12,273 nucleotides of DNA, taken from NCBI GenBank assembly GCA_936941515.1, contig CAKZJI010000437.1:1-12273 (forward strand). The letters run 5' to 3'. Source of the stretch: an uncultured Propionibacteriaceae bacterium (GTDB lineage Bacteria; Actinomycetota; Actinomycetes; Propionibacteriales; Propionibacteriaceae). The position numbers were made by a program, and so were the translations under genes. Shown here piece by piece: positions 8,101-12,273 of the stretch. The notes under the pieces are model-generated. The model made no database searches and was not told where the DNA came from. It saw nothing but the letters and a program-made list of their open reading frames with translations. The first letter of the stretch is position 1, and each line of letters starts with the position of its first letter.

Positions 8101-8618
8101 CTCGCAGCGATGACGGCGGCCTTCGCCTGCAGCAGGTCCTGGCAGGTTTCGATCTGTACGGCATCAATCCCGCCGGCGACCATCGCCTCCACCTGACGCT
8201 GATATGCGTCGCGGATGTCTGCGAATGTCACATGCCCTAGGCTCGGCAGCTTTGTGCCGGGCCCCATTGATCCCAGAACGAACCGTGGTTTGTCCGTGAA
8301 CTCGTCGACCACTGAGCGGGCGATCCTGGCGCCGGCGCCTGCGAGTTCCTCCAGCCGGGGGACGATGTCGTATTCGGCGAGCGCCGCAAGGTTCGTGCCG
8401 AACGTGTTGGTCTCCACACAGTCGGAGCCGGCCTGCAGATAGGCGCGGTGAACGGCTGCGACCACGTCCGGTCGAGTCACGTTGAGCACCTCGTTGCAGC
8501 CCTCTAGACCCTGAAAGTCGCGCTCCAGCTCCAGATCTCCCTGAGCCTGCAGCATCGTGCCCATGGCGCCGTCGGCTACAAGGACACGGGAGGTCAACAG
8601 GTCACGAAATACGGTCAC
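5145..8618 (-). CDS. metH: Cobalamin-dependent methionine synthase
   Basis: Transfers the methyl group of 5-methyltetrahydrofolate to homocysteine through methylcobalamin. Domain order from the GTG start: homocysteine-binding domain (1-~310) with zinc cysteines in GLNC (C222) and GGCCG (C288, C289); pterin domain from LNIGERTN (335-342); B12 cap and Rossmann domain with the cobalt-ligand motif DVHDIGKN (731-738, His733) and GMSGLLVKS (776-784); and the AdoMet activation domain (~890-1157) with FWGTRVV and RGSRYSFGYPACP (1096-1108). All four modules are complete; 1,157 residues suits actinobacterial MetH. I prefer GTG 8618 (MTVFRDLL), which has AGGA nine bases upstream and lies 11 bases after the nudC stop. 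A TTG at 8651 would overlap nudC. An A7 run at 6014-6020 lies between the last two domains. There is no room for a B12 riboswitch directly upstream. Confidence 0.97.
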   Translation of the reverse strand: MTVFRDLLTSRVLVADGAMGTMLQAQGDLELERDFQGLEGCNEVLNVTRPDVVAAVHRAYLQAGSDCVETNTFGTNLAALAEYDIVPRLEELAGAGARIARSVVDEFTDKPRFVLGSMGPGTKLPSLGHVTFADIRDAYQRQVEAMVAGGIDAVQIETCQDLLQAKAAVIAARRARENLGVDLPILVNVTVETTGTMLLGSEIGAARTTLESLGVDVIGLNCATGPAEMSEHLRYLSRNATCGIGAMPNAGLPELTPDGAVYPLGPEALATALDAYRTEYGLSVIGGCCGTTPEHIRLLAERLSGKPVTKREISTERTCSSLYVEVPFHQDLSYLNIGERTNANGSKAFREAMLAGQIDECVEIAKGQARDGAHVLDLCVDYVGRDGVADMTELAGRLATSVTMPIVLDSTEPQVLQAGLERLAGRCIINSVNYEDGDGPTSRFGRVMPLVAEHGAAVVALTIDEEGQARTAEWKIRVASRLIDELTGTWGMNVGDILVDCLTFPIATGQEETRRDGIETIEAIRELKHRYPGVRTTLGVSNVSFGLNPAARMVLNSVFLHECVEAGLDSAIVHSAKILPMDRIPEEQRQVALDLVWDRRSEGYDPLTRFLELFEGVTAASVRASRAAELAALPLAERLRRRIIDGEAKGLDSDLDEALADKAALDIINEDLLAGMKVVGELFGSGQMQLPFVLQSAEVMKAAVAHLEPHIDKVEGSSGKGTLVLATVRGDVHDIGKNLVDIIVSNNGYTVINIGIKQPIQAIIDAAEANGADAIGMSGLLVKSTLVMKDNLAELNRLGLAEKYPVLLGGAALTRAFVEHDLNDMFDGEVRYAKDAFEGLALMDAVMAVKQGVAGAQLPEPRKRRYKKMEVIEEGQVDTRRSDDVQRRIAVPTPPFWGTRVVKGIPVADVAQWLDHRATFLGRWGLKPTKDGPSYEELVATEGIPRLRMWLDRITTERLANFSAVYGYFPVHSEGNTLIVGDPEQPERELTRFEFPRQRRDARLCLADFFRDAQETRELGPDVLAMQLVTMGSEVARGTQRLFEGNRYREYLELHGLSVQLTEALAEHWHHRIREDLGFTHEEGATDAAIRDQAYRGSRYSFGYPACPNMEDRRKLVSLLEPERIGVELSEELQLHPEQSTDAMVVHHPQAKYFSAT
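6014..6020 (-). repeat. A7 homopolymer run inside metH
   Basis: On the minus strand the codons are TAC AAA AAA ATG GAG, coding YKKME at about residues 866-870, in the linker between the B12-binding and activation domains. Gaining one A gives a TGA after four more codons (N-G-G-D); losing one A gives a TGA after W-R. It could be a polymerase slippage site. No slippage is shown by the sequence itself. Confidence 0.6.
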
Positions 8619-8629
8619 GACGGGTGATC

Positions 8630-9469
8630 CTACCGGTCCCGTGCCAGCCAAGCCTCAATCATTTGGCGCGCCAGCGAGATGGTGCCGGGAAGCGTCACCC
8701 GCCCCGCATCCAATGCCTCACGAAGCCCAGCCCTGGTGTGGAATCCTCCCCAGGCTAGCTCCACCTCATCCAGGCTGAGCCGGGCAGAGTCCGCCTGGGC
8801 CTCGAAGCCGAGCATCAGGGAACGTGGGAAAGGCCACGGCTGGGTGCCCACGAAGCGCAGCGTCTCAAGAAGAAGACCGGTTTCCTCCAGCACCTCACGG
8901 TGACAGGCCTGCTCAGCGGACTCTCCCGCCTCAATGAATCCCGCCTGGACCGACACCCGGTTACCGCTCCAGCCCGCCGCATGGGTCAAGAGCAGACGGT
9001 CGTCATGATCTGTGACGGCGAGGATCACGGCTGGATCGGTGCGGGGGAACAGGTCAGCACCACAGGTGAGGCATCGTCGTGCCGTGCCCGCGAGGATGGG
9101 CTGGGTCTGGTTGCCGCAGCGCAGACAGCGGGGACTGGTCGCGTGCCACTCAAACAGCGCGGTGGCCATCATCGCAACCTGCTGCTGCTCGGGTGGGAGA
9201 CTGAGATGTCTCAGGTCGGAGTGGCTCGTCTGACCCTGTCTCGCCCACCAGACGATCCCGCCCGCCCTGCCGAGCAGCAGATCCGCCGGCTGTCGTTCAT
9301 AAGGCTGGGAATCTGGTAGCAGTGCGCCGTCTGAGACGGGGATTGAGAGATCGGGCCCCAGCAGGAGGAGCCGCGACGACGAGTCTGCGGCCAGTGCGGT
9401 GAGCCTGCGCTCATCTGTGCGGCAGGCCGCGAGTCGGTCCAGCAGAGCAGCTGATCGCCAATGGTTCAC
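8630..9469 (-). CDS. nudC: NADH pyrophosphatase / NAD-cap hydrolase NudC
   Basis: Nudix hydrolase that cleaves NADH to NMNH and AMP; family members also remove NAD caps from RNA. The 279-residue protein has an N-terminal domain (1-~110), a four-cysteine zinc ribbon CLRC...CLTC (C115, C118, C133, C136), FPRTDPAVI (141-149), and a complete Nudix box starting at G177 (GFIEAGE) with REVLEETGL (191-199). The NudC signature follows as TQPWPFPRS (209-217), where the usual first serine is threonine. The GTG start at 9469 overlaps the sortase stop as GTGA. AAGGA lies directly against the start, too close to be ideal, so the start is uncertain and coupling to the sortase is likely. metH begins 11 bases after the stop. 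A cytoplasmic metabolic enzyme directly behind a pilus locus is unusual, but it is probably not part of pilus assembly. Confidence 0.93.
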   Translation of the reverse strand: MNHWRSAALLDRLAACRTDERRLTALAADSSSRLLLLGPDLSIPVSDGALLPDSQPYERQPADLLLGRAGGIVWWARQGQTSHSDLRHLSLPPEQQQVAMMATALFEWHATSPRCLRCGNQTQPILAGTARRCLTCGADLFPRTDPAVILAVTDHDDRLLLTHAAGWSGNRVSVQAGFIEAGESAEQACHREVLEETGLLLETLRFVGTQPWPFPRSLMLGFEAQADSARLSLDEVELAWGGFHTRAGLREALDAGRVTLPGTISLARQMIEAWLARDR

Positions 9470-10383
9470 TCCTTGAGGTTATCCCCAACAACTGAGAGTT
9501 CACGCAGACGGGCATCCCGGTATCCGCTGCGCCAGACGAAGACGATGATGACGACCAGCCCAGTCCCCGCCCAGATGGCCCACCAGGGAAACCTGGGAAG
9601 CTCGGAGTCCAGCAGAGCAGCCTCCCGGTCCCCCTCGGGGGTGGGAATGACCCTTTCGGCAGTCACCAGGATGCGGTGGGTGTTAATCCCCAAAGGGGTG
9701 CACGTGACCAGAGTGACCAGGTCCTGTCCCTGCCGGGGGTAGAGCGCCTCCTGCTCCTCGGGTGCAACCACCTGCGTCTGGATGACCCGGTAGGTCAAGA
9801 CATCGCCGAAGACCTCAATGGTGAAGCTGTCCCCCACACCGACCTGATCCAGGTTGGAGAACATGGTGGCCTCAGCCAGCCCCCTGTGGGCTGTGACCAC
9901 CGCGTGTGTCGACTCCCCCCCGACGGGAAGGGAAGTTCCCTGAAGATGTCCGGCACCGCGCAGCAGGGTCTCGTCTGCCGTGCCGTGGTAGATCGGCAGG
10001 TCGACGTCAATGCTGGGGATGCGAAGCCTGGCCATCACATCTCCCGGCCCCATCAGGAGCGTGTGGTAGTCGTTCGTGACAGGATCGCCGGTGCTCTGCG
10101 GGATGTTGGTGTTGGCTGCGACCAGCGCCCCAGAGGCCAGGTTCATGTTGTACTTACGAGCAGCTTCCAGCGCCTCTTGGGGGGAGGGTGGTGTGCCGGT
10201 GGTGGCCTGGCGGCGCAGGGAGTCGTTGTATGAGTCGATCAGCTGTGACTGTTGGTATTGGGCCAGCCAGGATGCCGCCGGGGTGTAGGTGAGCAGCATG
10301 ATCCCCGCCGCCCCGCACAGCGCCGCCAGCCAGGTGAGCAGGCTGGGACGCCAGCGGGAGCGGCGGGGAGGTGCTTTCAGCAT
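9466..10383 (-). CDS. Class C (pilin-polymerising) sortase
   Basis: Membrane transpeptidase that cleaves pilin at LPxTG and joins it to the lysine of the next subunit. The 305-residue protein has an N-terminal membrane segment (~15-36), the sortase core from ARLRIPSIDVDLPIYHGT (118-135), and a C-terminal membrane segment (~265-284) typical of class C. The catalytic residues are His166 in VVTAHRGL, Cys228 in TLVTC and Arg237 in NTHRILV. GHLQGTSLPVGGESTH (145-160) is characteristic of pilus sortases. Where many class C enzymes carry a DP-aromatic lid, this protein has DPV (100-102), so its active-site lid may differ. The ATG overlaps the pilin stop as TGATG and has no Shine-Dalgarno, so coupled translation is expected. 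Its likely substrate is the adjacent pilin. Confidence 0.95.
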   Translation of the reverse strand: MLKAPPRRSRWRPSLLTWLAALCGAAGIMLLTYTPAASWLAQYQQSQLIDSYNDSLRRQATTGTPPSPQEALEAARKYNMNLASGALVAANTNIPQSTGDPVTNDYHTLLMGPGDVMARLRIPSIDVDLPIYHGTADETLLRGAGHLQGTSLPVGGESTHAVVTAHRGLAEATMFSNLDQVGVGDSFTIEVFGDVLTYRVIQTQVVAPEEQEALYPRQGQDLVTLVTCTPLGINTHRILVTAERVIPTPEGDREAALLDSELPRFPWWAIWAGTGLVVIIVFVWRSGYRDARLRELSVVGDNLKE

Positions 10384-11798
10384 CAGATGCGGTTGCGGCG
10401 GGTGCCCATGCGTGAGGTGATCATGACCATGGCCCCGATGAGAAGCAGCCCGATGCCGCCCGCTGCCAGGGCGACCTGCCCGATCCCACCGGTGAGGGGC
10501 AGCTGCGGCACGTTCTGTTTGACGTTCGACATCGTGTGGTAGTTCTTGACCCTCGCCGTGGCATCTGCTGGAGGCTCAGTGTTCCCTGGAAGCACAGTCA
10601 CCTGCTGCGGGGTGGCGTCGAGCACATATCCGGCGGGAGGTGTCGTCTCCACCAGGTAGTAGGTGCCCGGGCGTAGCGCTGGGAAGTTGAGGATGCCCTG
10701 ATCGTTGGTGGCGACATCCTGCTGGACGATGGTGTCGCAGCTGGGCTCCAGGCAGAGTGAGAACTTTGCGTCCTGCAGCGTGCCGAGGTTCTCGCGGTCG
10801 TACTTGTAGACACGCAGCTGCCCCCAGGTGGTCTGCGCGGAGACCTCGACGGAGGCGGTGCCGTTAATCGTCACCTGGGCCTTGTTGGTGAAGACCCCCT
10901 GGTCGCTCGCCGTGACGTCAGTGACATCGACGGTCAGGTGGAGGAGAACCTTCCGTCCCCCCAGGTTGCGCAACTTCGCCAGGCCATCGCTGGTGAACGT
11001 GCAGGTCACGGAGCCGACGCAGTTGAGGTCGTAAGGGACCGACAGCCAGCCGCCATTGTTGTTGATCTCCGCACTGATGTTGGTGACCGTCATGCCGGCG
11101 GGCAGCGTGTCGGTGATGACGTAGCTGTCGATGCTGGTTCCCTGCCCGGAGTGGGGGATGTCCGTAGTGATGGTCCATTTCACGTTCTTGCCCAGGTATC
11201 CCGCCTGCTGGACGCTGTCGTCCACGGTCTTCGTCAGGCTGGCGAGGGAGTTCTTCGGATAGACGTGGACGTTGTAGTTCCACTTGGCGGTGTCCTGCGG
11301 GTTGGTCATCGGCAGGGTGACGACGAAGTCCTCGGCCGGAATGACCTTGTCCGGGGTTCTGGTCTCGCTGACGAGGTAGGCGCCGACATCGGTCTGAGCG
11401 TCGGTGAAGGCGGCAAGACCGTCACCACCGGTGGTGATCTTCTGGACGGTGCCGGTCTTGAGGGCACCGGCCTTGAGCACGTCGCCCTTGGCGTCGGCGA
11501 GCTGCTTCCAGCCCTTGTAGGTCGTCAGGTCGACGTTCAGCTTGGTGATGGTGAACTCGACGCCGGAGACGGGCTTGCACTCGGCCTGGGGCTCCTCGTT
11601 ACCGGTCCCCTCCTTGACGCCGTTGGTGTCGGTCTGCTCGCACTTGTGGACGGTCAGCGTGGTGGCCGCGTCGGGGTCGATGGTGGAGCCGTTCGGGTCA
11701 GCGGGTGCCGCCGCGCCGGTCGGGGCGACGAGCGCGCCGGCGGCGAGCGTCATCGCAGCGGCGAGGCCGAGGCCCCGGCGCGTGTTGAGGGAGTGCAT
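10383..11798 (-). CDS. Major pilin, LPXTG-anchored (SpaH/EbpB/FimA type)
   Basis: Exported shaft subunit of a sortase-assembled pilus. The 471-residue precursor has a signal peptide (1-~31, RR then an Ala/Leu core ending near GAAA) and the pilin motif WNYNVHVYPKN (173-183), whose Lys182 should accept the next subunit. SLTKTVDD...YVITDTLPAGM (~187-236) opens the middle domain. A Cna-B type domain (~327-404) has the E-box YYLVETTPPAGY (Glu384). The sorting signal is LPLTG (433-437), then a hydrophobic segment and a basic tail (RMGTRRNRI). Likely isopeptide residues by analogy with SpaA-type pilins are Lys190/Asn305 and Lys332/Asn419, inferred only. Six cysteines (53, 74, 260, 266, 349, 354) could form three disulfides. 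AGGAGAG lies seven bases before the ATG, the best ribosome site in the pilus locus. The sortase overlaps its stop. Confidence 0.95.
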   Translation of the reverse strand: MHSLNTRRGLGLAAAMTLAAGALVAPTGAAAPADPNGSTIDPDAATTLTVHKCEQTDTNGVKEGTGNEEPQAECKPVSGVEFTITKLNVDLTTYKGWKQLADAKGDVLKAGALKTGTVQKITTGGDGLAAFTDAQTDVGAYLVSETRTPDKVIPAEDFVVTLPMTNPQDTAKWNYNVHVYPKNSLASLTKTVDDSVQQAGYLGKNVKWTITTDIPHSGQGTSIDSYVITDTLPAGMTVTNISAEINNNGGWLSVPYDLNCVGSVTCTFTSDGLAKLRNLGGRKVLLHLTVDVTDVTASDQGVFTNKAQVTINGTASVEVSAQTTWGQLRVYKYDRENLGTLQDAKFSLCLEPSCDTIVQQDVATNDQGILNFPALRPGTYYLVETTPPAGYVLDATPQQVTVLPGNTEPPADATARVKNYHTMSNVKQNVPQLPLTGGIGQVALAAGGIGLLLIGAMVMITSRMGTRRNRI

Positions 11799-11805
11799 TG
11801 CTGTT

Positions 11806-11812
11806 CTCTCCT
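11806..11812 (-). promoter_or_regulatory. Shine-Dalgarno of the major pilin
   Basis: Minus strand AGGAGAG, seven bases (AACAGCA) before the ATG at 11798. It is strong, in contrast to the coupled starts of the sortase and nudC. Confidence 0.7.
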
Positions 11813-11846
11813 GTGTTGTTGGGATGAATGAGGGATAGAAGGGGTG

Positions 11847-11876
11847 ACCCGCGCGCGACGGAGCGGAGTCGTGGGT
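11847..11876 (-). terminator. Possible imperfect hairpin between the two pilin genes
   Basis: In the roughly 90 bp between the LPLSG protein stop and the major pilin start, ACCC (11847-11850) can pair with GGGT (11873-11876) and CGAC (11856-11859) with GTCG (11868-11871). The loop is GGAGCGGA, with an asymmetric bulge. No T-tract follows on the minus strand, so it is not a classical terminator; it could be a processing or attenuation site. No convincing promoter was found in the same space. Confidence 0.25.
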
Positions 11877-11887
11877 TCTTCTCGCGA

Positions 11888-12273
11888 TCAGGCTGAGCGC
11901 CCGAACGAGGAAGTCTTTCGTTGACGCAGTGCCAGCAGGCCGGCGCCGGTGATGGCCGCGATTCCGACGGCGATATTCATACCGATTCCGCGTCCACCGG
12001 ACAGCGGCAGGGTGCCGATCTGGAGGTCTCGGACGGTGATGGTGTCGTCGGACTTGCTGGCCCCGCTGCGCGAGACCGTCAGGGCCGAGCCGCCGGGAGT
12101 GGCGGTGATGAGCTCGATGCCCGTGTCGGTCACCTTGAAGCGGGCCGGCTTGGCCATGAGCTGGTGCCCGGCGGGAGCCTTGGTCTCCACCAGCCAGTAC
12201 TCGCGGTTGATGGCCAGTCCCGTGGTGGTGAAGGTTCCGGTTCCCTTGCCACCGGTGAAGGTCACACCGTTGG
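11888..12273 (-). CDS. C-terminal end of an LPXTG-type surface protein, probable tip or accessory pilin (partial)
   Basis: The frame is open to the right edge, so only the last ~127 residues are visible; the GTG at 12265 is internal. What is seen is the end of a Cna-B/SpaA-like domain (GTFTTTGLAINREYWLVETKAPAGHQL, with the E-box glutamate in YWLVETKAPAGH), followed by a strand-rich linker. Then come the sorting signal LPLSG, a hydrophobic segment (IAVGIAAITGAGLLAL) and a basic tail (RQRK). The motif has Ser where the neighbouring pilin has Thr. It lies upstream of the major pilin and sortase, the position of the tip protein in actinobacterial two-pilin loci, so a tip adhesin is the best inference. 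It could instead be another pilin. No domain such as vWA can be checked because the N-terminal part lies outside the window. Confidence 0.85.
   Translation of the reverse strand, partial: NGVTFTGGKGTGTFTTTGLAINREYWLVETKAPAGHQLMAKPARFKVTDTGIELITATPGGSALTVSRSGASKSDDTITVRDLQIGTLPLSGGRGIGMNIAVGIAAITGAGLLALRQRKTSSFGRSA

Noticed and set aside
5145..8618. Possible frameshift or missing module in MetH
   Set aside because: All four modules and key residues (zinc cysteines, LNIGERTN, DVHDIGKN, RGSRYSFGYPACP) are present in one uninterrupted frame.
10938..11831. Plus-strand open frame of 297 codons opposite the major pilin
   Set aside because: Antisense to a well-supported pilin with signal peptide and sorting signal. 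Its Gly/Val/Asp-rich composition is what the reverse of pilin codons gives.
1..12273. CRISPR array, insertion sequence, tRNA or rRNA
   Set aside because: No regularly spaced direct repeats, transposase-like frame, paired terminal inverted repeats or cloverleaf-like sequence was seen when reading both strands.

Overview
The window is GC-rich DNA with strong G/C bias at third codon positions and GTG as well as ATG starts. It most likely comes from a high-GC Gram-positive bacterium (Actinomycetota). Supporting points are a two-pilin plus class C sortase locus with LPxTG-type sorting signals, a TrmI of the actinobacterial kind, a large B12-dependent MetH, and the tyrA-cmk-der gene order. A relative of the Propionibacteriaceae is my guess from memory, not something the sequence proves.

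Layout. Nearly everything is one tightly packed minus-strand run, read from right to left. It begins with the C-terminal end of a large surface or tip pilin (right edge, LPLSG). After about 90 bp come a major pilin (LPLTG), a class C sortase, NADH pyrophosphatase NudC, methionine synthase MetH, and a 47-residue unrecognised ORF with a HAD-like DxDxT motif. Next are the tRNA m1A58 methyltransferase TrmI, prephenate dehydrogenase TyrA, cytidylate kinase, a small NIF3/YqfO-type protein and the ribosome-assembly GTPase Der. Most junctions overlap (TGATG, GTGA or ATGAGTGA) or are separated by fewer than 20 bases, so pilus assembly and housekeeping genes may share transcripts. The only plus-strand gene is at the left edge and converges on der with 22 bp between stop codons.

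How the genes work together. The right part makes a covalent pilus: the sortase joins pilin subunits through the YPKN lysine and the LPLTG motif, and the LPLSG protein is probably the tip or accessory subunit. The middle and left part is core metabolism and translation: NAD(H) turnover, methionine synthesis, tRNA modification, tyrosine synthesis, CMP phosphorylation and 50S assembly.

Most unusual points. (1) The left-edge gene appears chimeric. Its first ~50 codons look like an S46 dipeptidyl-peptidase and the rest like the C-terminal part of an NmrA/SDR oxidoreductase. The two are joined in frame at PDATFTL, a string both families carry, and third-position GC drops at that point. It is either a real recombination product or an assembly chimera. 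(2) An A7 run in metH lies between the B12-binding and activation domains; both slipped frames stop within five codons. (3) A small coding-like ORF sits between metH and trmI. (4) The pilus operon runs directly into nudC-metH through overlapping stop and start codons. No mobile element, CRISPR array, tRNA or rRNA was seen, and no stretch over 300 bases lacks a gene.
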